Positions 39,206 through 46,911 of a DNA stretch of 64,000 nucleotides are shown piece by piece. A program made the translations under genes and the position numbers. Origin of the DNA: Acinetobacter indicus CIP 110367 (GTDB lineage: Bacteria; Pseudomonadota; Gammaproteobacteria; Pseudomonadales; Moraxellaceae); assembly GCF_000488255.1 (NCBI RefSeq), contig NZ_KI530745.1, positions 744,001 through 808,000 on the forward strand, written 5' to 3'. How positions within the stretch are numbered: position 1 is the first letter of the stretch; each line of letters starts with the position of its first letter. The notes beneath the pieces are model-generated. The model was not told where the DNA came from, made no database searches, and saw only the letters and a list, made by a program, of their open reading frames with translations.

Positions 39206-40345
39206 ATGGCTGAAGGAAAAGTACTGACTGGCGCTGGATTGCGCGGACAAGTCGCAGGGAAAACCGCATTATCGACGGTTGGAAAAAGCGGCGCAGGTCT
39301 GACCTATCGTGGTTATGACGTGCAGGATCTGGCAGAAAACTGCCAGTTTGAAGAAGTCGCTTATCTGATCTTCTTTGGTGAATTACCTACCACCGAACAG
39401 CTAACCAGCTATAAAGCCAAGCTGAAATCTTTACGTCAGTTACCAGATGCACTAAAAGAAGTGCTGGAGCGTATTCCGGCCGATTCACATCCCATGGATG
39501 TAATGCGTACTGGCGTGTCGATGCTTGGCAATCTGGAAACCGAACAGTCGTTTGATGTACAGCAAGATGTTGCCGACCGTATTCTGGCCGCTTTACCGGG
39601 CATTATCTGTTACTGGTACCGTTTTAGCCATGACGGCGTACGTGTTGATGAAAACACCGATGATGATTCAATCGGCGCGCAATTCCTGAATCTGTTACGT
39701 GGTGAAAAACCAAATGAGCTGCATGAACAGGTGATGAACGTGTCATTAATTCTGTATGCAGAGCATGAGTTTAACGCGTCCACCTTTACTGCACGCGTGT
39801 GTGCATCGACCTTGTCTGATATGCATTCATGTATTACCGGCGCGATTGGTTCACTGCGTGGTCCACTGCATGGCGGTGCCAATGAAGCGGCCATGGAAAT
39901 GATTGAAAACTGGACCTCTCCAGAAGAAGCTGAGCGTGAAATGCTGGGCATGCTGGAGCGTAAAGAGAAAATCATGGGCTTTGGTCATGCTATTTATAAG
40001 GACAATGACCCGCGTAATGGCATTATTAAAGTCTGGTCAGAGCGTCTGGCCAAAGATGTGGGTGATACTGTACTTTATCCGGTATCGGTCCGCTGTGAAG
40101 AAGTGATGTGGCGCGAGAAAAAACTGTTCTGTAACGCAGATTTCTTCCATGCTTCGGCTTATCACTTTATGGGTATTCCGACCAAGCTGTTCACGCCAAT
40201 CTTTGTGATGTCGCGTGTGACCGGTTGGGCGGCGCATGTGATGGAACAGCGTGCGGATAACCGTATTATTCGTCCAAGTGCAGATTATACCGGTCCAGAA
40301 CTGCGCAAAGTGGTGCCAATTGCAGAGCGTACCTCGGCGGCTTAA
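39206..40345 (+). CDS. prpC: 2-methylcitrate synthase
   Basis: The 379-residue citrate-synthase family enzyme joins propionyl-CoA and oxaloacetate. Landmarks are AGLRGQVAGKTALSTVGKSG and LTYRGYDVQDLAENC, then the catalytic blocks GPLHGGANEAAMEM, GFGHAIYKDNDPR and AHVMEQRADNRIIRP. The short type I-like length and pairing with prpB identify PrpC over GltA. No methylcitrate dehydratase gene (prpD or acnD/prpF) follows; a terminator does. Confidence 0.94.
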   Translation: MAEGKVLTGAGLRGQVAGKTALSTVGKSGAGLTYRGYDVQDLAENCQFEEVAYLIFFGELPTTEQLTSYKAKLKSLRQLPDALKEVLERIPADSHPMDVMRTGVSMLGNLETEQSFDVQQDVADRILAALPGIICYWYRFSHDGVRVDENTDDDSIGAQFLNLLRGEKPNELHEQVMNVSLILYAEHEFNASTFTARVCASTLSDMHSCITGAIGSLRGPLHGGANEAAMEMIENWTSPEEAEREMLGMLERKEKIMGFGHAIYKDNDPRNGIIKVWSERLAKDVGDTVLYPVSVRCEEVMWREKKLFCNADFFHASAYHFMGIPTKLFTPIFVMSRVTGWAAHVMEQRADNRIIRPSADYTGPELRKVVPIAERTSAA

Positions 40346-40360
40346 TCTGCCGTGTACTTG

Positions 40361-40390
40361 AATAAAGCCTCATCTGAGGCTTTATTTTTT
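40361..40390 (+). terminator. Terminator after prpC
   Basis: AATAAAGCCTC (40361-40371) pairs with GAGGCTTTATT (40376-40386), followed by T residues. It confirms that the prp unit ends at prpC. Confidence 0.9.
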
Positions 40391-40421
40391 GCTGCTATAT
40401 TTTTTCGCTCCATTTTTGCTG

Positions 40422-41042
40422 TTATTGAGAGTTGCTGAGCAGAACCGGATCTTCAATTGGATAGCCCATTTCAAACGGAATACCTAAATATTTTACAGTC
40501 ACCAGCATTTTGGACTGCTGCGGGATGTTATAGGCCTGGTGAATGTTCAAGCCTTGCTTGTAACTGGTGGCTTGCTGGACGGTACTGCGGAAGTTCCCCG
40601 CATCAACCCGATAGCAATACTGCCACTGCGGCACTGGTTCCGTACCATTAATCCAGTCGGCACTACGTTTGCTACTGTGCAAAACCTTAATTTGTGCCTG
40701 TTGCGTTCTAAGCTTGGTTAAGGGGTTTAGGCGGTTTTTAATTTTGGCCAACTCGGCATTAAAGCGGGTAGGCTGCTGGTCATAGTCAATCTTTTTGGTT
40801 TTGGGGTTAATATACAGCGAATTGACCTGAACCAGCTGATTCGGCTGTTTAGATTTAAAGTTGTAATAATACAGCTGTGGCAAACGGCCACGGCCATCTT
40901 CATAATGGCGCAGCAGATAGACTTTTTGATCTTTCTGGTCATAGCCCAGCACTTCAATCCGTTGCTGGCCGCCGACGGTGGCAAAACTGATGATGGGCAG
41001 ACAGGCCAAAGCAGAAAATAAGAATGGTTGAATCAGTTTCAT
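40422..41042 (-). CDS. Secreted hypothetical protein
   Basis: The 206-residue protein has a signal peptide (MKLIQPFLFSALACLPI then ISFATVGG). The mature part is basic, Tyr/Gln-rich and has one Trp-Gln-Tyr-Cys segment. I do not recognise a family, but the base composition is ordinary for this genome. The start is ATG 41042, with GGAG 8 bases upstream. It is convergent with prpC. Confidence 0.65.
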   Translation of the reverse strand: MKLIQPFLFSALACLPIISFATVGGQQRIEVLGYDQKDQKVYLLRHYEDGRGRLPQLYYYNFKSKQPNQLVQVNSLYINPKTKKIDYDQQPTRFNAELAKIKNRLNPLTKLRTQQAQIKVLHSSKRSADWINGTEPVPQWQYCYRVDAGNFRSTVQQATSYKQGLNIHQAYNIPQQSKMLVTVKYLGIPFEMGYPIEDPVLLSNSQ

Positions 41043-41116
41043 ACTTCGACTCCACATTGCAGGATATGGTTTTACTTTAAGCTAAAATCATGGAGAAAAG
41101 ATGAGAAACAGTGTAT

Positions 41117-41599
41117 CTAAGCAGGTGAAGATAGAATAAGTGCCAATACTTCCTGTGCCACCAATTGGGTCAGCTGATCCAGCCGTTCAATCGGGCTGCC
41201 ATCGAGCAGATAATGAAAATTATGCAATTGCTGCTGATAGTGAATGGCAATATAAAAAGTGCCTTCGGGTTTCTCTGCAGAGGCGCTGCCACCGGGTTTT
41301 AGCAAGCCGGTACAGGCCACCACAATATTGGCCTGTTTAAACAGAGCCTGGCCATGCAAGGCCATCTGCGCGGTAATTTCTGCAGACTCCGCCGTGTAAT
41401 GCGCAATCAGTGCCGGATCAATCTGTAACAGGTTGGCTTTAATACTTGGGTCATAGCTGACCAGTGCCCCGAGTAAAATATCTGCGCCGCTATTTTTATA
41501 AATTGAAAACTGGCTGCATAAATAGCCTGAGCTGGCACTTTCAATAAAAGCAATGGTCAGTTGCTGTTGTTCTAGTGCATCACAGCAGCGTTTCAGCAT
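41117..41599 (-). CDS. CinA C-terminal domain protein (nicotinamide-nucleotide amidase-like)
   Basis: The 160-residue protein corresponds to the PncC/CinA deamidase domain. The usual ESCTGG active-site motif reads ESASSGYL: the catalytic Glu-Ser is kept but the following Cys-Thr-Gly is not. The second block reads VACTGLLKPGGSASAEKPEGTFYIAI, close to the family. GGAG precedes ATG 41599 by 9 bases. If active it converts NMN to nicotinic acid mononucleotide. The altered motif leaves activity in doubt. Confidence 0.8.
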   Translation of the reverse strand: MLKRCCDALEQQQLTIAFIESASSGYLCSQFSIYKNSGADILLGALVSYDPSIKANLLQIDPALIAHYTAESAEITAQMALHGQALFKQANIVVACTGLLKPGGSASAEKPEGTFYIAIHYQQQLHNFHYLLDGSPIERLDQLTQLVAQEVLALILSSPA

Positions 41600-41808
41600 G
41601 ATGAATCTCCATTTCTTCTTCTTTTCCAAGCGATTTTAAGTGAGATCAGCCTCAATCTTGTTGCGGATTCAGGCATTTAGCGCTAAAGATAGCGCGTTCC
41701 AGTTTCAATTGTATAGCAGTTAGGCGAAACTCGAAATTATCGGTTTATTCCGTTGCAAAAGAATGGTAAAACTAAAAATAAAGTGCTTAGTGAAAGTAGG
41801 TTAATACA

Positions 41809-42042
41809 ATGAAAACGATTGTGAAATATATGGTCTTAAAAGACCTCGACTACCAGTTAGGAACCTTACTTTTCCAGGAAGAATTACAGGCCGATGCTTT
41901 ATATTTTGACCAGATTCCTGAAGTAATTTCTTATCAGAACCATCAGTTTAAAGTGATTAGTAAAGAACTGAAACGCGTCCAGAACGCAGCAGAGCCAGAA
42001 AACCTGCAACGTATTATTGTCAAAGTCGTGACTGTGGCATAA
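41809..42042 (+). CDS. Hypothetical protein, 77 aa
   Basis: A small cytoplasmic-looking protein (MKTIVKYMVLKDLDYQLG start) with alternating charged and beta-type residues. I do not recognise a family. It is followed immediately by a terminator, so it is probably a single-gene unit. Confidence 0.7.
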   Translation: MKTIVKYMVLKDLDYQLGTLLFQEELQADALYFDQIPEVISYQNHQFKVISKELKRVQNAAEPENLQRIIVKVVTVA

Positions 42043-42048
42043 CACGGA

Positions 42049-42073
42049 AAGTCGCCTGCGGGCGGCTTTTTTT
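42049..42073 (+). terminator. Terminator after the 77-aa gene
   Basis: AAGTCGCC (42049-42056) pairs with GGCGGCTT (42061-42068) with one T-G pair around TGCG, followed by a long T run. Confidence 0.85.
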
Positions 42074-42219
42074 ATCTACCTTATTTTTAAAAACTGTTGC
42101 AATAACAAAGCCTGAATTAACAAGAAAGCTGAAATATTGACCAAAGCCATACAGCGCGGCTGTCTTAAATCATGAACAATAAAAACAGTTCAACACAACA
42201 ATAAAGACAGGAGTCGATG

Positions 42220-42363
42220 ATGGCTAAACCAGAAAAAACCTCGAATGAAAAGACCCAGCAACAGCAACCTCAACCCAAGACCGATTCACAAGTGATTCCA
42301 AATAAAAAGAATCCGCATCCACAACATCCAAGAGATAAACAGGATACCGCCGTGCAGCGCTAA
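42220..42363 (+). CDS. Small hydrophilic disordered protein, 47 aa
   Basis: A short frame rich in Gln, Lys, Pro and Asn (MAKPEKTSNEK, then a QQQQPQPK run, ending DKQDTAVQR). AGGAG (42209-42213) lies 6 bases before ATG 42220; another ATG directly precedes it. The composition suggests an intrinsically disordered, perhaps stress-related protein. I do not recognise a family. It stands alone between a terminator and a lipoprotein gene. Confidence 0.6.
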   Translation: MAKPEKTSNEKTQQQQPQPKTDSQVIPNKKNPHPQHPRDKQDTAVQR

Positions 42364-42481
42364 GTCTGGGGGATGCTTATCCATCAGCTCCTAATTTCTC
42401 ATAGTTAAATCAAACGTGTTGCAGGACAGGAAGCGTCAGTATAGCGCAGAGCTCGCAGCAGTTTGATCAAGGAGATGCAAG

Positions 42482-42814
42482 ATGAAGATCGGTTTATTAT
42501 TTGGCATGTTTGCCAGTTGTACGCTGATGGCCTGTCAAAGCGTACCTTCTACACCAGCACAACAGGTAGATGTGACCAAGTCCTTAGGTTTAAAGCAGTG
42601 TGAGGGGGATGATCCCAAAGTGCGTTTACAGCAGCTAAAAGAGCAACTGCAGCAGGCCGGGATAGAAGTTTATGATGAAGCACTCGGGCATGATGGTCTG
42701 GTACATATTACCGTGTGTGGTGCCAGTACTGGCCAGACTGCCATCTTTACCATTTCGGCCACACAACTGGGTGCGGCGCAAGGCTTGGGTTATCAGCTAA
42801 CGCCAGCACCTTAG
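42482..42814 (+). CDS. Small lipoprotein
   Basis: The 110-residue protein has a lipoprotein signal (MKIGLLFGMFASCTLMAC; lipobox L-M-A-C at residues 15-18). The mature domain has two further cysteines (KQCEG and TVCGAS) that could form a disulfide. AAGGAG lies 8 bases before the ATG. Function unknown; membrane-anchored in the periplasm. Confidence 0.8.
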   Translation: MKIGLLFGMFASCTLMACQSVPSTPAQQVDVTKSLGLKQCEGDDPKVRLQQLKEQLQQAGIEVYDEALGHDGLVHITVCGASTGQTAIFTISATQLGAAQGLGYQLTPAP

Positions 42815-43200
42815 TCAAGAAAATGTGACAAGTAACGTTTTGAAATTACTTTGAAAAATATGACTTATCGTTTAAAAAAAATAAAAAATGGAAGCTTTTG
42901 CCAATGCTGGAAATCCAGGAAAATAGGACAATTTTAATCAGGAAATATGCGCTGTAAGTTCTTATTTTCTCTTGACTTTCCTCTTTATGAGTTTGGGTCC
43001 ATACATCCCTCGTATGGACTCTTTTTTTTTCAGTTTTTAATAGAAATGTAATTTATTAAAATATTTTAAACAATGGTAAAAATCGAGCAAAGCTAAATAA
43101 CTGATATTTTTTATATTATACATATATATATTATTTTTTCTATATTCTTAAAAATGAAACTTTTGCTACTTATATTTAAAACTAATGAATAAAGGTTAAA
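42815..43200. other. Intergenic region with an orphan terminator
   Basis: Mostly AT-rich, with a strong intrinsic terminator at 42997-43030 about 180 bases beyond the lipoprotein stop and no gene directly before it. A small RNA is possible, but I find no convincing promoter. Confidence 0.4.
42997..43030 (+). terminator. Strong terminator without an adjacent gene
   Basis: GTCCATAC (42997-43004) pairs with GTATGGAC (43012-43019) around ATCCCTC, followed by a run of nine T residues. Confidence 0.85.
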
Positions 43201-43452
43201 GTGAGGTTAAAGCAGATGAACGATGTCAGCTTGGAGTTTTTAAATCAGGCCATTGATAAGTGCCTAAAAGAGGGCAAGAAACCGAAAAAACTACGTTTGG
43301 GCTATAAATTGTATGCGCATTTTATGCATGATATGCGTTTTTCCAAGGAAGTCCGAGATTCTGCACTCGATCCGGACAAGCGCCGTTATCGTGGAATCAA
43401 GCTAAAAGTGACCCAAGATGAGTATGAATTAAGTTTTGTGGAAAAAGAATAA
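43201..43452 (+). CDS. Hypothetical basic protein, 83 aa
   Basis: A small Lys/Arg-rich protein (LKEGKKPKKLRLGYKLYAHF, DPDKRRYRGIKLKV). I do not recognise a family. It opens at GTG 43201 with AAAGG 5 bases upstream; ATG 43216 with GAGG upstream is an alternative. The basic character would suit nucleic acid contact, but that is speculation. Confidence 0.6.
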   Translation: MRLKQMNDVSLEFLNQAIDKCLKEGKKPKKLRLGYKLYAHFMHDMRFSKEVRDSALDPDKRRYRGIKLKVTQDEYELSFVEKE

Positions 43453-43659
43453 TCCGTATTTTTAAATAGATAAAAAGTAAATGTTATTTTTTGCTAATTT
43501 TGGTGATATAAATTTAATATAAATTACCAAGTATTCTGGATTTATATACATGTAGGGGATGTATATTATAAATAGGTGAGCTTTTGTAATATAATGCAAT
43601 TGGTCATATCACTATTTCTTGGTATAAGAACAGAACAATAATAAGAAAGGAGTATGGAT

Positions 43660-43770
43660 ATGAAAGTGAATACACGACGGTCTTTAGATATTACGGTTCT
43701 GGTGAGTGCTTCATGTATTATCACCTGTCTGATTTACTTATTAGGGCAAACCAGAGTCGTGCTCTTTTAA
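43660..43770 (+). CDS. Small single-pass membrane protein, 36 aa
   Basis: The frame reads MKVNTRRSLDITVLVSA then a hydrophobic segment with SCIITCLIYLLG and ends TRVVLF. AAGGAG (43647-43652) lies 7 bases before ATG 43660. A positively charged N-terminus, one helix and an immediate terminator support a real small protein. No family recognised. Confidence 0.6.
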   Translation: MKVNTRRSLDITVLVSASCIITCLIYLLGQTRVVLF

Positions 43771-43774
43771 AAAT

Positions 43775-43798
43775 AAAAACCACCTTCGGGTGGTTTTT
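43775..43798 (+). terminator. Terminator after the 36-aa gene
   Basis: AAAAACCACC (43775-43784) pairs with GGTGGTTTTT (43789-43798) around a TTCG tetraloop. Confidence 0.9.
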
Positions 43799-43827
43799 AT
43801 TTTCCAGTTGAGATTCGTTAAACCATA

Positions 43828-44175
43828 TTAACCTTCAATCTGACAGGCTTCTGCGCAGGCACGACAGGCGCGGGCACAGTTTTGACAATGTTCATCTTCA
43901 TGCTGGCCACATTCTTCGGCACACAGTTCACAGGCTTTGGCACACAGGTCCATGGCTAAATGATGTAGCTCCGAGTTGCGAACTTCAAAGGCAACACAGA
44001 GTTTGCAGGTTTCAACACAGTCCAAACAGCGCTGGATGCAGGTTCGCATCATCTGCACATGTTCTTCGTGTAAACAGGCATCTGCGCAGCGCTGACAGGC
44101 AACAATGCATTCCAGACAGGCCTGTATTGAAAGCGAAGATTGTTGAACGGATGAAAGATGCGGCAGCTGATTCAT
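43828..44175 (-). CDS. Four-helix-bundle copper-binding protein (DUF326/Csp-like)
   Basis: The 115-residue protein has about 19 cysteines in regular C-x3-C and C-x2-C helical spacings (ACLECIVACQRCADAC; CIQRCLDCVETCKLC; CAKACELCAEEC; CQNCARACRACAEAC). This is the pattern of the cytosolic copper-storage proteins that hold Cu(I) inside a four-helix bundle. No signal peptide is visible, which points to the cytosolic type. Three flanking His residues per bundle are also seen. Confidence 0.85.
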   Translation of the reverse strand: MNQLPHLSSVQQSSLSIQACLECIVACQRCADACLHEEHVQMMRTCIQRCLDCVETCKLCVAFEVRNSELHHLAMDLCAKACELCAEECGQHEDEHCQNCARACRACAEACQIEG

Positions 44176-44213
44176 AAGCAGATCCTCGAATAAAGTCCGG
44201 TTGATATCAAAAT

Positions 44214-44453
44214 TTATTGCGGTATTTCAATCCAGGTTTCTTGTACTTCTTGCAGGTTTTTAATCAGGATTATACGCTGCTCACAAATATCACCCACCCA
44301 AGATAGCGGGATCAGATGTGCTTTGCCTTCGGCATCCTGACTTAGTTGGATTCGATCTAAATCCAGAAACTGTTCAATTTGGCCCAGATGAACGCCGTTA
44401 GCGGTAAAGACCTCCGCATGTTGTTGCAGTTCATGATGACGAAACTTGGCCAT
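44214..44453 (-). CDS. Small DUF2171/PRC-barrel-like protein
   Basis: The 79-residue protein with VFTANGVHLGQIEQFL, IQLSQDA and HLIPLSWVGDI-RIILIK segments resembles the small beta-barrel DUF2171 proteins. Function unknown. It lies 38 bases upstream of the copper-storage-like gene in the same orientation, so the two may be co-expressed. Confidence 0.65.
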   Translation of the reverse strand: MAKFRHHELQQHAEVFTANGVHLGQIEQFLDLDRIQLSQDAEGKAHLIPLSWVGDICEQRIILIKNLQEVQETWIEIPQ

Positions 44454-44709
44454 ACTGCTGACTCAAGAACAGGATTTTTTTCACTCTACTGCAAGCTATC
44501 GCGCAAAAGATGAAAAGCAATAAAAGCGATACAAATCAGCGGCAGATATTCACGTCGTATTAAACGGTTACATGCTTTTAAATAGAATAAAGAGAGGCGT
44601 GGGTTTTATTTATATACAAAAGTATTTTATTTATGACAGGATTGTCCTATTTATATCAGACAGTTTAAGTGGATAAACTGCCTGATTTATTCTGATTTAA
44701 AACCGATAT

Positions 44710-45384
44710 TTATTTATCGCTCGAAATCATACTTTTTAGAACATGATCGCGGTCAATAAAATGATGTTTTAATGCCGCCAGTACATGACCTATCAATAAT
44801 AGGCCTGCTGCCCAGGATAAATAGATATGTAAGGGTTTAACGATGGCTAACAGCTCCGGATTGGCTTGTACCATCCGTGGAATTTCAAACAGATAGAGCA
44901 CTGGTGCTGGATGGCCGGCGCTCCAGCTAAATAAACAGCCGGTAATCGGCAAGGCCAGTAGCATAAAGTACAGGGCTAAATGGCCCAGATGAGCCAGTTT
45001 TTGCATAAGGGGTGACATGGTGTCGGGGAGTTTTGGCACAGGATGGGTATAGCGCCAGAAGATTCGGATGACAATCAGGAAGATGAGCGTGGTGGCAATA
45101 TTTTTATGCAATTTAATGACATCGCCTTTAAAGCTGCCATCTGCTTCATAACTCAAAAAGTTACCGCTATAAAAACCAATAATCCAGGCCGCAATAAAAA
45201 TAATTGCCATAAGCCAGTGTAAGACCTGAATCCGTTTTATCCTAATCTGTTCTTGTTTGCTCGGAAACCGGACAAATGCAACGTAGCGTTCCAGATTTGG
45301 GGTGATCACACATTCATTCGATGACGGGTGATATGACAAACGAAAAAATTTGTGACTTATATAAACAATCGCAAGAGCGCTCAT
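44710..45384 (-). CDS. Cytochrome b561 family protein
   Basis: Four transmembrane helices with paired histidines (VLHWLMAIIFIAAW; IKLHKNIATTLIFLIVIRIFW; LAHLGHLALYFMLLALPITG; KPLHIYLSWAAGLLLIGHVLAAL) place it in the bacterial diheme CybB-type family, some of which are superoxide:ubiquinone oxidoreductases. The frame gives 224 residues, but the first 45 or so are unlike the family, which is nearer 180 residues. The true start may lie inside; no clear box decides. Confidence 0.85.
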   Translation of the reverse strand: MSALAIVYISHKFFRLSYHPSSNECVITPNLERYVAFVRFPSKQEQIRIKRIQVLHWLMAIIFIAAWIIGFYSGNFLSYEADGSFKGDVIKLHKNIATTLIFLIVIRIFWRYTHPVPKLPDTMSPLMQKLAHLGHLALYFMLLALPITGCLFSWSAGHPAPVLYLFEIPRMVQANPELLAIVKPLHIYLSWAAGLLLIGHVLAALKHHFIDRDHVLKSMISSDK

Positions 45385-45640
45385 TGGTCAATTCTGAGCT
45401 TCGATAAGAAGCTTGTAATAGATTGCGCTACTAGACGATTTATTGAGTTAAATCGCCCAGATGATCAGTGATCACGAAAGATAAGGGGCTTCTGGCTGCA
45501 TATTAAATGATCTGCATCTGATCTCATCTTGAGGATTTCTTTTTTCAATCTGTTGAGTTGCATCACAAAGCAAGTGCTAAAATACTGAAATTCGGCAGAG
45601 TTTCTCAGCAGTGTCCTCAACTGCAAGCAAAGGCAAATAC

Positions 45641-45703
45641 ATGCAACCCAATGCACTCATCAAGTTCCATTACAGATTCAACATGCAAGGATTGGGCGGC
45701 TAA
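45641..45703 (+). CDS. Possible 20-aa leader peptide overlapping the MFS start
   Basis: The frame reads MQPNALIKFHYRFNM then QGLGG and stops with TAA whose last base is the A of the ATG of the following transporter (TAATG). AAAGG at 45629-45633 lies 7 bases before its ATG, a better box than the transporter itself has. It may couple translation of the transporter. No sequence family is expected at this size. Confidence 0.35.
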   Translation: MQPNALIKFHYRFNMQGLGG

Positions 45704-46863
45704 TGCGATCACTTGCAATCAGTACACGGCTCGGCGGTTTCTACTTTTTCTACTACGCCATTGTTGGAACCTTCATGCCGTTTTGGAGCCTGTATCTGGA
45801 AGATCAGGGCTTTAATTATCAGGAAATCGGGATTCTGTCTTCCATTGCAATTATCACCCGGTTTTTTGCCCCTTTTATTTGGGGCTGGATTGCCGATAAA
45901 TCCGGGAAACGCATGTTGCTGGTGCGTATTGCCACCTGGATGGAAGCCTGTATCTGGTTCATGCTGTTTATCATTCCGAATAGTTTCCAGTCAGTGGCAT
46001 TGTTGATGCTGATTTTCAGCTTTTTCCAGAATGCCATTTTGGCCCAGTTTGAAGGAGTGACCTTATTCTGGCTGGGCGATCAACGTGAACAGCTGTATGG
46101 CAAGGTGCGTAAATGGGGATCGGTCGGTTTTATTGTTGCGGTATTTGGTATCGGCGCGTTGCTGGAAATTATTCCAATCTCCATGCTGCCAGTATTGTTG
46201 CTATGTATCGCGTTTCTGGCATTTATCTGGTCTTTTAGCATTAAAGAACCCAGCGCTGCACCTAGTTCCCAAAAACAGCTGGAACCTTTGTGGCCGGTGT
46301 TAAAACGACCTGTGGTGGCCTGTTTTTTCCTCATTGAGTTTATTCTGCTATTTTCGCATGCGCCGTTTTACAGTTTTTATAGCAATTATCTGAGTCAGGC
46401 TGGTTTTAGTACTTCAATAATTGGTTTGTTGTGGTCAGTAGGCGTGATTGCAGAAATTATCATGTTTGCTTATGCAACCTTTTTCTTGTCGCGCTGGTCA
46501 TGGCGAACACTGGTGATGGCCTGTTTGCTGCTGACCGGTTTACGCTGGATTGTTGTTGGTTTGGTACCTGACAGTTTTATCGCCCAGTTTTTTGCCCAGA
46601 CCATTCATGCCTTTAGTTTTGGCTTATTCCATGTGATTGCGATGCGGGTGATTTTTCAGAATTTCAGCTTGGGTCAGCAAGGACGAGGGCAAGCTATCTA
46701 TAGCACTATGTGGGGTATGGGTGTGGCGTTGGGAAGTATTTTGGCTGGTTATTATTGGGATATTTTTTCAGGGCAAACTGTCTTTATCTGGGCTGGCTTA
46801 TCTACATTACTGGGTTTGTTGCTGGTCTTTGGTTTACCGAAACAGCTACAAAAACAGGCGTAG
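45703..46863 (+). CDS. MFS transporter, HcaT/PPP-like
   Basis: The 386-residue, 12-helix protein begins STRLGGFYFFYYAIVGTFMPFW and continues LYLEDQGFNYQEIGIL. GWIADKSGKRMLLVRIATW is the loop 2-3 motif. The pattern is that of the 3-phenylpropionate/nucleoside:H+ symporter-like MFS group. The substrate is not readable. The gene lacks a close ribosome binding site of its own and overlaps the possible leader peptide. Confidence 0.85.
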   Translation: MRSLAISTRLGGFYFFYYAIVGTFMPFWSLYLEDQGFNYQEIGILSSIAIITRFFAPFIWGWIADKSGKRMLLVRIATWMEACIWFMLFIIPNSFQSVALLMLIFSFFQNAILAQFEGVTLFWLGDQREQLYGKVRKWGSVGFIVAVFGIGALLEIIPISMLPVLLLCIAFLAFIWSFSIKEPSAAPSSQKQLEPLWPVLKRPVVACFFLIEFILLFSHAPFYSFYSNYLSQAGFSTSIIGLLWSVGVIAEIIMFAYATFFLSRWSWRTLVMACLLLTGLRWIVVGLVPDSFIAQFFAQTIHAFSFGLFHVIAMRVIFQNFSLGQQGRGQAIYSTMWGMGVALGSILAGYYWDIFSGQTVFIWAGLSTLLGLLLVFGLPKQLQKQA

Positions 46864-46867
46864 AAAA

Positions 46868-46888
46868 AGCCGGTCATATCGACCGGCT
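46868..46888 (-). terminator. Terminator of the amidase gene
   Basis: AGCCGGTC (46868-46875) pairs with GACCGGCT (46881-46888). The T run follows on the minus strand. Confidence 0.8.
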
Positions 46889-46911
46889 GTTGAATCAGGC
46901 TATTCAAGTCT

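Noticed and set aside
43828..44175. Ferredoxin or other iron-sulfur protein
   Set aside because: The cysteines are spaced along amphipathic helices over the whole length, as in copper-storage proteins, and do not form CxxCxxC cluster motifs.
45465..45656. Minus-strand open frame between cytochrome b561 and the MFS gene
   Set aside because: No ribosome binding site, low-complexity Leu/Cys-rich translation, and it overlaps the better-supported leader-peptide signal on the other strand.
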